A program made the position numbers and the translations under genes. Shown one piece after another: positions 1-11,016 of a stretch of 64,000 bases of DNA. The notes under the pieces were generated by a model. It was not told the DNA's origin. It saw only the letters and a program-made list of their open reading frames with translations, and did not search any database. The stretch is from Parascedosporium putredinis (taxonomy: Eukaryota > Ascomycota > Sordariomycetes > Microascales > Microascaceae), in the NCBI GenBank assembly GCA_949357655.1, contig CASHTG010000012.1:2790001-2854000 (forward strand). Direction: 5' to 3'. Position 1 is the first letter of the stretch. Every line of letters starts with the position of its first letter.

Positions 1-1021
1 ACATGTCACAGCAAGTGTGAAATGAAGGTTCCTGCCGACTGTCCGGGCGAAAAGTCCAAGGAGGAACGCAAAAAACTCAAGGCGGAACGGCAAGAAGCGG
101 CCAATTCTCTGCTTTCTGCACCCACAGGACCCCCTGCCCATGTGGCCGAGCTTCCCGACCTAACCCGGTCCAATACGATGACCTCGTTGAGCTCGGGATA
201 CGCAGCCAGCGCAAACAGGTCCATATCCGGCACGGTGTCTACCCCGCTCTCGCCGACAGAAGAAAGCGTACCGAGTGTCCCTAGCCCACAGCCTACCCTT
301 ACCCCAGCAGCCGCTGCGGGTGGAGCCCGGAAGAACCGGGTCGTGGCACCTCCCCAAGCTCATACATTAGCGAGCTACCCGGTTCGGCAGACTTTGGCAG
401 CAAAAAGCAGGAGCAGAAGGGGAAAACGCTGTACGCTTTCCAAGCCAGTGGCGAAGGAGAGCTCTCCGTTCCGGAAGGTCGTGAGGTGGTGCTTCTAGAA
501 CCGGATGGTAAGTTTTCAGTTGTCAATATCTTTACATGCACTCTTGTATCATGAGACAATCCCTCCCCATTTCCTCTTCCTGCTCCCCTCATCCATTGCC
601 CTGCCAGCATCTAACAAGCATCTTAGATGGAAGTGGCTGGCTCAAGGTGCGCGCCGGATACAAGGAAGGCATCGTGCCTGCCTCGTACGTGGAGCTTTTG
701 GCACCGAGCCCGATAGTGCCGCAGACTACCGGTCCCTCTGGGCGGCCGACATCCACATACTCTAACTCGGGATCCTCCATCGGTGGCTCTTCCTTGCAGG
801 CTAAAAAGAAGGGACCCGCGGTAGCTCCCAGGCGTGGTGCGAAGAGGCTCAAATACGTCGAGGCGCTATACGAATACACGGCGCAAAGCGAAACAGAACA
901 CAGCATGGTAGAAGGCGAGCGTTTCGTCCTCATCAAGGAGGATCCCGGCGACGGGTGGGCTGAAGTAGAGAAAGGTGGTGTTACGAAGAGCGTGCCGGCA
1001 AGCTATGTCAAGGCGGTTTAG
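1..1021 (+). CDS. Bzz1-like actin-patch adaptor, 3' part (C1 end, two SH3 domains)
   Basis: The gene enters from upstream, so the N-terminal part (an F-BAR domain in this family) is outside the window. The first codons read TCHSKCEMKVPADCPGE, the last zinc-binding Cys/His part of a C1 domain. A Ser/Thr/Pro-rich linker follows, then a first SH3 (KGKTLYAFQASGEG to GIVPASYVEL) and a second SH3 (ALYEYTAQSETE to SVPASYVKAV) ending at the stop at 1019-1021. An intron at 508-626 (GTAAGT...TAG) splits the first SH3 inside its conserved DDGSGW segment. F-BAR/C1/SH3/SH3 is the layout of fungal Bzz1, which binds Las17/WASP and promotes Arp2/3 actin assembly at endocytic patches (family knowledge). The frame slips near the C4 run at 352-355. 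One missing C restores a continuous reading of RVVAPP into SSYISELPG. The identity as Bzz1 rather than another C1-SH3 protein is likely but rests on partial sequence. Confidence 0.85.
352..355 (+). other. Frameshift site (one base missing) in Bzz1-like gene
   Basis: Upstream of the C4 run the coding frame is codon phase 1; downstream the conserved SH3 reading is in phase 0. One extra C joins both. This is the first of many sites of the same kind in the window. Confidence 0.75.
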
Positions 1022-4000
1022 ATGCCCGTGAAGCCAACTAGAACCGCTGCGGCTATACGGGAGCCCGTCTCCCCGCGGCCTGGCCCGGCAACCTAGCGCA
1101 GGAATTCCAAGTACAGACGGCGCGGCGGAAAACGACCAGCGTCAGACTTGTGAAGAGCCCGAGCCAAAGAAGTTCGAGGGAGGTAGACAGGATTAGCGCG
1201 GGGAGCGCGGGAGCGCGTGCCAGTGTCACGGACTTTAGGCAGCGCCCTGTCTTGATGGTGGCTATGGATCCCATGGTATGATTTCCCATGTATGGAGGTG
1301 TGCTTTTAGTGAGCTCTTTGCCACCGTGAGCTGCAAGTCCAGGCGCAAGGGAGGGAGGGTCCTTTTTTTTTTTTTTTCTCTCATCGCTATTGTCTCAACC
1401 CAAGAGGTTTTGTTTTCCGTTAACGGGCGGGCTGTCATCCATTGCATGGTCGTCAAAAGAGCGGGGTCTTGCTTGCTCAAATGGGGTTCCATTCCTCTTC
1501 TTCTTGTACCGAGAACTTGGGCGCATTTTTTATTCTTGTTCGGGAGCATGCATCGGGACGGCTGCGGAGCACATGTGCCAATCGAAGGAACTGGCGCGCG
1601 GTTCATATCATACTCAATCAACGGCTGATGCCGTCAAAGACAAAGAGTGTGGACGAATTACTCCGTAGTCTCTAGGGGTATTGTTGACTCAAAGTGAGCA
1701 GGCTTCGCAAGGGGCACAATTATGTCGCCAAGTAGTTGATCCGTCGATGCTCGGCCACCCAGCATAGTGTAGATATCCTCGCCAAGAAGAGCGCATCGGG
1801 TTGCATCCTCTTAGTTCAGTCGTACTCGGTGAGACGCTGCTTTTCGTGTCTTTGGTGCATTGGCTCTGTCGTGAACTAATAATACTGTTATTGACACTCC
1901 TGCGTAGGATTCCCCTTCTTGGAAATGAGAATCTCATACATGTAGAGTTGAAGGTGAGCGATGACCGCCAAGAGCGGTCGGCGGTGAGAACAAAGGTCAC
2001 CATGGAGTGTGTTGCAAGTTGTATTCAAATTAAACATGTTGATGAATGGGACCCCGAGGGGGCGGAGAGGCAGATTCTGCTTTCCTCGAGGCGCAAGGCA
2101 TTTTTTTCTATTATCTTTCTTTCTTACCTGTTCTTTTTCGGCTCGGCGAGGGGTTTTTTCCCCGTCTCTTTGGTTCAACTCCAAGTATTAAGATTTGGGT
2201 TGGCTGGGCTTTGGCACGGCGTGGTGGCGGTGGAAGCTGGGCGCAATCTCACGAGGGCGCACTCCGGGCCCCGGCAAAGCATCGGACCGGGGGGCTCGTA
2301 GTGTAGACTAAGGACTGGGATAGGGTGGTGGTGGTGATGATGATTAGATAGGTGGAGATGCGGCGGCGCGAATTGCTGCAGTCCGCCATTCTCGGTGGAT
2401 TGTTTAAGCTAGACGCAGGAGAGTTGGCCGGGGACCCAGCGACCGGTTTTTGAAAAATTTCCGTGATATTGAGCATCTTGTCTTGTGTCGTGGGGACGCA
2501 CAGGGAGTAGGCGAGGCGTTTCCAAATGAAATCTCTGCCCTTTTGATTCTTGCTTTGTTTAGCGGGAGGCAGTTGCTAGCCAAGCGAAGCCAACCCTACA
2601 TGTAGTATGCTCAATCACGATACACCACTCCAGAGAGCAACCCGTCGACACCGGGCCATCATGGACGATGGAGCCACTTGCCTCGAGTATTTCCGTTGTG
2701 GCAGTCTCGCAGAAACCCCTTCAGGAAAGCATTGGAGGGACTGGCCCCCAGCAGAGGACAGACGGGCTGCGTGCACTTTTCGTTTCCACAGGTATCACAG
2801 CTATTGTGTTTATATCAAAGAGGGCGAGGGTATCGAGGCGGGCACACGCTCCTGGAAGATACCTCTCAGCGCCAGAACTCCCGAGGCCCTTTTTTACATA
2901 GCATAGCATCCCCCACTCTCCCGCACCCGCGATGTTGGGCATTTGGGGAGGTCATTCATCGCTGTGGGGTTCATGATTATAACGAAAGATACGAGCACAA
3001 AACCGACAATTCTCGTTCTCGATGAACTCGTAGGCTTATGAAGAGGGGAGAAAAAAGGACCTTGCTTGTGGAAAGAGACACAGGCAAAGATCCCACGACA
3101 GGTAAACTGGCTTTCCAACCTTTGAATGCCTGTTCATATCACCAGTTATGGTGAGGGAACGGTGTCGCCTATAATACTTCGAAAAGTATTTCGCGAATGA
3201 GATGGGCTCCTGGTTTCTGACCGCATGTCGTCATCCATCGCACCGTTCCCTGCTCGGTAGATTTCCCACATGCAATCTCCAGGCCGCGGTCGATCTTGGC
3301 ATCCACGGGTTGATACCTGCAGACCGCCGCGCCGTTGCCGTCGATCGAGCCGGGAACCTTATTGGAAGCGGCGATTTGACGCAAGGATCTCCCTTTTTCT
3401 TTTTTTCTCTTTTTTTTTCTTGGATACAATTCCCATAACAGGATATCGTCGAGAACGTGGCAAGAAGAGAGAGGAGGGGGAACATCCTACAAAAGGAAAG
3501 AGGGAGGAATATGCGGTTCAAAACCGGGACACGGCACGGCAAGTCGATATCGTCTCGGCCTCTGCTCGCCTCCGGTTCCCCATGTCATGGGTGAAGGCAA
3601 CTACCCCCTTTGATATGGCCGTGGCCCAACTGTGTACTCGGAATCACCAGACGACAGTGGTTTCCTCATGTAGTTCCGAGTCGCTTTTTCATTCGGTCTT
3701 TTGACTTGGATTTCCTTGGTGGGAGGCCGTATTCCTCCAAGAGCACAAAAAGAGGCAGGACAGCCACGAAGCGCCGCGTCATCATATGGAGTCCAGGAAT
3801 CGCTCTTCTGAATTACGAGGTGAAATCTGAGCAGCCCCTCGCATTAGTGCAGAGAGAAAATAGACTCTGGTCGAATCCGAGCAGTCGATACAAGCGCCCT
3901 CAGCAGACCGACCTCTTGGGGGTTTTGCATTTTGATTTAGATCTTCGGGGATTTTCCACGTTGAACGCTGCTCCTTTTTTGTCCTGGCCAATTCAAGTCA

Positions 4001-4234
4001 TCAAGTCTCAAGGAGACTCCATCTTCCGCCTCTTTTCTAGTTTTTCCCGCACTCACATGAAACGGACCAGCACTGGGGGAGGGAAAAGAAAAGTGGAGGG
4101 CAAGGGGGATTGACTCTCCACACAGGCCCTCGACAGGCCGTCGACAGGCTCTCTAGAAGAAAGAACATTTGGCGACTGTGGGAACTGTGGGAAATGATTG
4201 GTATATCCTGTCCGTGTTGGGTAAAGGAGGGTGG

Positions 4235-4244
4235 ATCAATTGAT
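4235..4244. repeat. Palindrome ATCAATTGAT (copy 1)
   Basis: Exact 10-mer, extended to the 12-bp palindrome GATCAATTGATC. Other exact copies start at 24959, 42050 and 51675. Confidence 0.8.
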
Positions 4245-4850
4245 CGCTCCAAATCTTTCCAAGGCGCCCTCCAAGAGCACTGCCACACCTTGCACACGTT
4301 CGCGTGAGGAACTCGAGCGCCCAGGTTTCAGCCAAGTAACGGAAGTAAAATGGAAGCCTCCACTCCATTGGTCCACATCTCAACCCCTGAATCGACGCCG
4401 TCAGTTTCCCTGGACGGTGCTTTGGTCCAATCGATGGGGGCAAGTCTGAGCATTACGAGGATTGAGGCAAAGAGAGGACAGGCATCGCCCCCTGAATTGA
4501 CGGTGGAGCCAAAAACCAGAGAGCAGCACAGGTGGCAATCGTGAATCGTGGCGCCAGGCCGCAATTGATCAATTCCGATCTCCCAAAACACCGCGGACGT
4601 TGGTGGAGAATGCTCCGTCTTTTTCTCCATTTGACACCACAGGGGTTCCGGAGCATTGATGCACTGGCTCAGGATACGGAGGCAAGGAGGCAAGGAGGCT
4701 AGAGCATGTGAGCTGAAGACCGTCAATGGATCTGAGTTGTCTCTTTTGCTTGGCCTTTTGCCTCTTTTATGCCTCTTGCGGGCACGTTGACCGTGAGGGG
4801 AGACATCTCATTTTGTCACCGTTGGCAAAAAGTCACCAGCTTCTTGTAAA

Positions 4851-4880
4851 TGTGCGTGTGCGTGTGCGTGTGTGTCTGTC
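4851..4880. repeat. GT/GC-rich dinucleotide microsatellite
   Basis: Mixed TGTGCG and TG units run for about 30 nt, alternating purine and pyrimidine throughout. No gene overlaps it. Confidence 0.85.
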
Positions 4881-4990
4881 TGGTCTGTGTATGCGTCGCG
4901 GTCCATCTCAATCCGTTGGCTGGAAGAAATGCGGATTTCCTTCTTGGGCATAATAGCAGGAGCTCCTGCGAGGATAATACTTCGTAATAA

Positions 4991-5014
4991 ACGAGATGGC
5001 CTGGCCCATCTCGT
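4991..5014. repeat. Perfect 9-bp inverted repeat (hairpin)
   Basis: Arms ACGAGATGG (4991-4999) and CCATCTCGT (5006-5014) are exact reverse complements around a 6-nt loop. It lies in gene-free DNA. No run of T follows, and it has no obvious gene partner. Confidence 0.7.
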
Positions 5015-5678
5015 ATTGTTCCATAATAGAGCAATGAGCTTATGAAGTCACCTTCGTGTTGCACAGTGCATTCTACGTTCGAAAAGCAAGGGGGAAATAA
5101 ACACGCTTGCGTTGAGCATGCACGACAAGCCCAGTCCGTATTGATACCCGCAAGATTTTTAATCGTGAATTGATCAATGTCCATCTTCTACAAGCGTCTG
5201 GTTGGGCAATCACCAGATGTGCAAGTATTCCCAATTGAACTTTTCGACAACACCGTAATACTATCAATTTCAGTGGCTCGACTGTGGCCTGGCCAGCTGC
5301 TGAGCAGGCAAAAGGGGGCAAGAACAAGGGAATCAAGGAAACAGAAGCAGAAGTTGGTTCGAGCGTCCCTCCGTCTTGGGACATTAATTTTCTTGGTAGC
5401 AATGACATGACTAGAGTGGCGAGGTTCGCCAAGGTGCCAAGTACCAGTCACTTTCCAATAGATTAAACTGGCGCAAGATATTCCAAGAACCCCTTCCTCG
5501 TCTTGAGCCGCCGTCGACCTCCCAGCGAAGCTAATTTGGAGAATTCTGCTCGCTGCGTGTGGGCTGAAGTCCAGTGATTCCTTGGTTGCCAAGCTCGCCC
5601 AGTCGAAGGAGGAGAGCTCATCGTGCATCGCTCAAAGGCCAAGACTCGAAGAAACGGAGGACATGTGCAAAGTTTCAA

Positions 5679-5681
<3 letters not shown>

Positions 5682-5710
<29 letters not shown>

Positions 5711-5714
5711 TTTT
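5682..5714. repeat. Pyrimidine tract with T21
   Basis: Repeated TTTTC units lead into 21 T residues (5694-5714). A tract of the same construction occurs at 23067-23100. Confidence 0.85.
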
Positions 5715-6129
5715 CCCTCTTCGTCTCCTCAAACATGGAGGGAAGGAAGTGTACGTACTGGAGAGTCCATGTCCCTTTTTGCTGGCTGACTGCGGAGAAA
5801 GTAACTTCTCGGGCGCTTTCCGGAAGCAAGGAACAAAATGCAGGTACCGCTCTGCACACCGTCCGTGTCCGTGGTGGCACCGTAAACTTGTTCTGGCATG
5901 GATCTGGGTCAATTGCATGTCCCTCCCTTGCCAGCAGCAATCAATTGAATCGGGTAGTTGATCTCCCTACCGTTGGTCCAAGCCCCCTGCCCATCAATTC
6001 CCTGAACCCCAACCTGCTTGGGCTTGGTGGAGACAGAGTGTTCTGCCGTGGAGAGTAGTACGTACTTCGTACTTTGACATCCACTAGACGAGCCACCATC
6101 CAGAACCCGTTTTGATAAACAGGAGGTGG

Positions 6130-6479
6130 TTCCATCTTGTCTCGCCAGTCTGGATTTCTGATTCAACTCTTTCATCCTTCTTTCCTCACTTCTTCCTCTC
6201 ACTCGTTCCCTTTTTTTCTTCCCTTATTTTTGTCTTGGCTCATTACCAAAGACATATTTCACCTTTCCTACTCTCGTTACCACAAGGTCATATCATTCAT
6301 TGTTGGCCGATTCCCTTTTTTTTTTTACTTAGTACTCGCTTGTAATAAACTCACCCCTGAATCCTGCCGATCTTCGCGCTCCTCGAACCGAAGCCTTTTT
6401 TTCACGAGCAGCGTCCAATCCTCCCAGCGATCAATTGAACCGTTTGCACACCTCACAGTATACGCCTAGATCCGCCACG
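6130..6479 (+). promoter_or_regulatory. Pyrimidine-rich promoter/leader of the GH72 gene
   Basis: The 350 nt before the GH72 start are dominated by C and T on the coding strand, with several CTTTCTTCC-like stretches and a T10 run near 6315. This is typical of strongly expressed fungal genes and often surrounds the transcription start. No TATA box is clear. ATCAATTGA, one base short of the recurring palindrome, sits at 6430. Confidence 0.5.
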
Positions 6480-8158
6480 ATGCACGCCGGTCTCGTTCTT
6501 TCCGGCCTCGTGGCCCTCGTGGCCGCCACTCCTACGGTCGAGAAGCAGCTCCCCAACCGTGCTGCCTCTCTCCCCGCCGTCACCGCGTCTGGAAATGGTA
6601 CGTTCTCTCTCTCACCATCCATATCCTCCGCCGTTCGCCTAGGCTTCCCTCTAGATGTGTGACCGACAACGATGTAGGGTGATGGGGGTTTCGTCGGCCT
6701 CTTGGAAGCAAGAAAGAGCTAATCCGTGATGATGTTGACAACAGCTTTCTGGGTCGGCAACGAGCGATTCTATATCCGTGGCATTGACTACCAACCCGGC
6801 GGCTCCTCCTCCGACGATGACCCGCTCGCCCATCCTGACATCTGCCTCCGCGATATCGCCAAGTTCAAGAAGTTGGGCGTTAACACCATCCGTGTCTACA
6901 TGGTCGACAACACCCTCGATCACGACGAGTGCATGACGGCCCTTGCCGAGGCCGGCATCTACTTGGTCTTGGACGCCAATACCCCCAAGTACTCTATCAA
7001 CCGAAAGGACCCTTTCCCTTCGTACAACGGCGCCTACCTCCAAAACGTCTTCGCCACCATTGACGTCTTCCAGAAGTACGACAACACCCTCGCCTTTTTC
7101 TCCGGAAACGAGGTTATCAACGAGGAGCCCGGTACCACAATCAGCGCTCCCTACGTCAAGGCCGTCACTCGCGACATGAGGAGGTACATCAAGGAGCGCA
7201 AGTACCGCGGCATCCCCGTCGGCTATTCTGCTGCCGATGTCTCCGAGAACCGTATGCAGACTGCCCACTACTTCAACTGCGGCCCCGATGACACCCGCTC
7301 CGACTTCTTTGCCTTTGTGCGTATCCTCCCAACCCCCTCTCTGTCATCATCTACCGCGATCGCGCTCGATGAGCCTTGCCCCTGATAGAAGCTAACATTA
7401 TCGGACTCTGCAGAACGACTACTCGTGGTGCAGCTCCAACTACACCGTCGCCGGTTGGGATAGGAAGGTTGCCAACTTCACTGGTTACGGTCTTCCCATT
7501 TTGTGAGTTCCTTGTGCCCCGACCCCGCTTTCCTCTCCCTTGGTAGTCATCCACAACACCCGGGCATGGCTAACGCGTTCATCGCCTTGCTAGCCTTTCC
7601 GAATATGGCTGCAACACCAACAAGCGTGACTTTGGCGAAGTGGAGGCCCTCATGAGCAGCGAGATGACCGGTGTCTACTCGGGTGGTCTCATGTACGAAT
7701 ACACAATGGAAACCAACAAGTACGGTATTGTAAAGATCAGCAGCTCCGGCGAGGTCACCGAGCTCGACGAATTCGCCAACTTCCGCAGTGCTCTTGCCAA
7801 GTACCCCGCTCCTTCTGGTACCGCTGGCGCCACGGCCACCACGAGCGCCGTCGATTGCCCTGCCCAGGATGCTGCTTGGGAGGTTGACCCTGATATCCTT
7901 CCTGCCATGCCTACCACTGCCGAGAAGTACTTCTCCGAAGGTGCCGGTACCGGACAAGGTTTTGCCGGCCTCGGCTCTCAGACCGACTGGGACTCGGGTG
8001 TTTCTGCCCAGAATATCACTGGCACTAGCAAGTCGGGCCCTGGCGCGGGCTCCGGTACCTCGGAGGACGCTGCTGGCCGTCTGAACCTCGGCGCCGGTGC
8101 CATCTTCGTGACTGGCGGTGCCCTCGCCTTCAGCCTGTTTGGCACCCTCCTTCTCTAA
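6480..8158 (+). CDS. GPI-anchored 1,3-beta-glucanosyltransferase (GH72, Gas/Gel family)
   Basis: Four exons (6480-6597, 6745-7316, 7414-7502, 7594-8158) give 447 residues with no frame break. Residues 1-17 are a hydrophobic signal peptide ending near AATP. The GH72 domain starts at FWVGNERFYIRGIDYQPGG. Both catalytic glutamates are visible: E162 in FFSGNEVINE (acid/base) and E263 in LSEYGC (nucleophile), 101 residues apart as expected for the family. After the catalytic domain comes a short Ser/Gly/Thr-rich spacer and a hydrophobic C-terminus (GAIFVTGGALAFSLFGTLLL) that fits a GPI-attachment signal. There is no Cys-rich CBM43 module, so it belongs to the GH72 subfamily lacking it. Members cut and re-join beta-1,3-glucan chains at the outer face of the plasma membrane during wall growth. 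The start is the first ATG before the signal peptide. Confidence 0.95.
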
Positions 8159-9809
8159 GCGGAGGTTAGCAATACGGAGTAAATTTGGAATAGTAACGAT
8201 GTGTTTGTATGAAAATTAACAGCAAGAAAGCCATTCATTTGATTAAAAAAACCCCCATGGATGTTGCAGTCTCTGTATTGTAGTGGGGAGAATTTCATGA
8301 TGGTTGCTTGTTCTGTCCCCTTTCAAAGACCCAACGGGTCACTTTCTTCTTATCGTTTGTCCTTCATTATATCAGAGTTTCTTGTCATTACTTTAATCCT
8401 TAGATCCCTTTTTTAACTCCTTTTGGTTACTTATATGATAATTTATGCCTACTCCTGCCTCGTGTGGCGCTTGCCGCCTCCCTAATTCCTGGCAAAGGAA
8501 TCCAACAACGTTCTGAGCGACTGGAGAGTGCAGAAGGGCCAGCTATGTGACTTCTGCTTGAAAATCAAAGAGGAGGTCAAAAAGACGGTGGGAAAATTTT
8601 CGTCATTTAGAGACTAGAGATGCCTAGGGCTGTGAGAAAGGAAAGGAAGAAGAAGAAAAACAAAGAAAAGAAAAAACAAAGAACTGCTCGGCGCTCTCAT
8701 CGGCTCACGATCCGAAACGAAGTGCGGTTGATAATGCAGTCTGGGGTATGCAGGGAAGGTGGGGGCGATGGTTAATCGAGAATCCGGCGCGAGGAGATTG
8801 ATTATGTCAATATAATGATACTCGTTGAGGCTGTCAGGTCCTTTCAGGTCCTTTTGGTTAGAATACCTATCCACTGTACGTCATTTGAGCGCATGTGATC
8901 GAGGCTACACTGGGCAGCTTGGCGGACCGGGCAAAGAATGGCTTTTCTTCGGGGATTTCAGCTCTTAAGGAGGCCCCGTTTGAGCGTCAGTATGGTTGGA
9001 GGTCGAAGGGGAAGATGACTCTCTTTTAGGTGGTAATAACAGACAAGCGTGCTAGGAACCGCTGTTCCCTTCCGTCGCATTCCCTCAGGTGTCCGATCTG
9101 GAAATCAATTCTCCCGACGGAATGAACGGAGATTGGGATTTGAGCCATCGACGAAAAATGGCGAGGATGGGAAGTGGGAGGTTTGGCGAGGCCAGTGAAG
9201 AATGACAAGGAAGGTACTCGATGTGCCCATACTAAATACCGGAAGGCGTGGGGTACTCCAAAGTAGACCAAGGAGGATGGATCGGCCAGTGGGGTATGTT
9301 GCACTGCACTGCACCATCCCGACAGTAGCCACCAGCAAAGGGGAAGAAAGCACGCTCCAGAGTCTCCGTTGGGTGAAATTTCGCCTAGGGGACCCGACCC
9401 AGTCGGAATGGGGAAAAGGGAAGGAACCCGTTTTGGGGAAAACCTTCCTGCCCTGTGCACTTCTCTCGTCCTTAGCTCGGGCTCTCACATGTCTCAACAT
9501 GCGCCCAGGTTCGTCCCTGCCCATCAGCTTTCCCCGCCGAAGAGGGACGTCCCCATGCGACCTCGGTACAAGTGCGATTCCAGCGTCATCAATTGCAACA
9601 ATCCACCATGGCCATTTTAAAGCTTGCGACATTCCCGCCCCCAGATTTAAAGAAAGTCCCCCATCTATTCCAGCACGGGCTTCATTGTCTTTATATCTCT
9701 TTTCCTTTTCTCCTCCTTAGTCCTTTTTCCATCGTTTCCACGTATATTTTCTCAACCTTGTACACTCGATTCGGCCAGAACCCCTCGTCGTCACCCAACC
9801 ATCTCAACC
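8159..9809. other. Intergenic, 1.65 kb between GH72 and SCP2 genes
   Basis: This holds the GH72 3' flank and the promoter of the SCP2 gene. TACGGAGTA lies at 8173-8181, 15 nt after the GH72 stop codon. Two overlapping open frames of about 170 codons at 9105-9720, one on each strand, have no recognisable domain and look like chance. Confidence 0.6.
9680..9809 (+). promoter_or_regulatory. Pyrimidine-rich leader of the SCP2 gene
   Basis: Coding-strand C/T-rich DNA (CTTTTCCTTTTCTCCTCC and similar) directly precedes the start, with a TTTATAT element near 9689. It resembles the leaders of the GH72 and Scj1 genes. Confidence 0.45.
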
Positions 9810-10582
9810 ATGTCTCTCAAGAACGGTGCGTCATCCAAAGACCCTCCTTAGCTTCTTCCGTCGCCATCCTTGTGGACGAACGCGCACACACATTCACGCG
9901 TGGGCGCAAACGTTTGACTCACTCGCGGAGTGCGGGATGATGGGATATCTCCTTGAAACCCCTCACAATGGGATTTGGGGAAGCCAACGTGTAACAACGT
10001 GCAAAGCTAATCACCCTCGCCTTGTCTACAGATCAGTTCCCCTCGTCCGAGGCCTTCGACGCCATCAACGCCGCTCTTACCTCGAGCGACGCTGATCGCA
10101 AAGACGCCATCAAGCAGGGAGGCGGTGTCTACGCCTTCACCCTCAAGAACGCCGCCGGCCAGGAGGAGAGCTGGTACATTGATCTCAAGGAGAAGGGCGA
10201 GGTCTTCAAGGGTGTTCCCGCCAAGGCGAACGGTTAGTATTTTTTTTTTGTTCTTTTCTTTCTTCTCCTCTTTTCTGTTTATATGGCCCTCCTTTCTCGC
10301 CATTCCTCGGGTAATATTTCGTTGCTGCTATCGGAATACAGGAGGACACCAAATCTTGGAACCAGTCCTTTTCGTGTAGCGTCTCAGCTCTAACAGCCAA
10401 TCTTTGCGCAACCCTTAGTCACTCTCTCCCTCTCCGACGAGAACTTTGGCAAGCTCGTCACGGGCAAGGCCAACGCCCAGAAGCTCTTCATGGGCGGCAA
10501 GCTCAAGGTCAAGGGCGACGTCATGAAGGCCACCAGGATGGAGCCCATTCTGAAGAAGGCCCAGAGCAAGGCCAAGCTCTAA
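9810..10582 (+). CDS. Small SCP2 sterol-carrier-domain protein with peroxisomal C-terminus
   Basis: Three exons (9810-9825, 10032-10232, 10419-10582) encode 126 residues in one intact frame. The first exon supplies only five residues plus one base (MSLKN), and the start sits in a CAACCATGTC context. The whole protein is one SCP2 domain: an acidic helical start (SSEAFDAINAALTSSDADRK), the GVYAFTLKN and ESWYIDLKEKGEVF strands, and the lipid-pocket region with DENFGKLVTGKANAQKLF and GGKLKVKGD. The last three residues are AKL, a peroxisomal targeting signal type 1 variant. Single-domain SCP2 proteins of this size, such as yeast Pox18-like proteins, bind acyl chains or sterols and are found in the peroxisome matrix (family knowledge). 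Lipid binding and peroxisomal location are inferred. Confidence 0.93.
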
Positions 10583-11016
10583 AGGATCTGCGCTAGAAAT
10601 GAGTGGCTACATGCCCTTTTTCTTTCTTTTAATATCCGCGCAAAAGCATCTCTATCTTTCAGTATATGATACCTTGGCATAGTTTAGAGGGTGAAACGAT
10701 TTTTAACGGAACACGAGACGGGCGGGCGAACCCCGGACGGGCGGAGGCGCGTGTGGGCGCACACGCGGCATGGTTCACGTAGAGGGGCAGTTTGAACTGT
10801 ACAATATGTAGAGGGCTCTTCTCCTACCTCGGTCTACGAGCTTGAATTGAAAACATTATTCAAACTACACATTCAGTTATAGCTATGTTGCCTCATTCCT
10901 TTGTAGGGAATGAACCCAAGCACCAGTGCTCCGATCCTCTTCTACCTCTTCTCTCTCATGAACAGCCAGCTAGAATCTTGAGGTAGCATCCAAGGGTTTG
11001 AAAAGCTCTTCTAAAC
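10583..11016. other. Tail-to-tail intergenic spacer
   Basis: The 434 bp lie between the 3' ends of the SCP2 (+) and hydrolase (-) genes. A GC-rich patch with GGGCGG repeats occurs at 10719-10745. Nothing else is seen. Confidence 0.6.

Larger units (their letters stand above)
1022..6479. other. Gene-free interval of 5.4 kb
   Basis: No open frame here shows a recognisable domain; the longest are under 170 codons and overlap one another on both strands. The interval holds a T16 tract near 1362-1377, mixed GT repeats at 4851-4880, a T21 tract at 5694-5714, a 9-bp perfect hairpin at 4991-5014 and three copies of a 10-bp palindrome family (4235, 4564, 5169). The last ~1 kb is probably the promoter of the GH72 gene. 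Confidence 0.6.

Noticed and set aside
9105..9720. Two overlapping 170-codon open frames on opposite strands
   Set aside because: No domain, no signal, and mutual overlap; most likely chance in the promoter region of the SCP2 gene.
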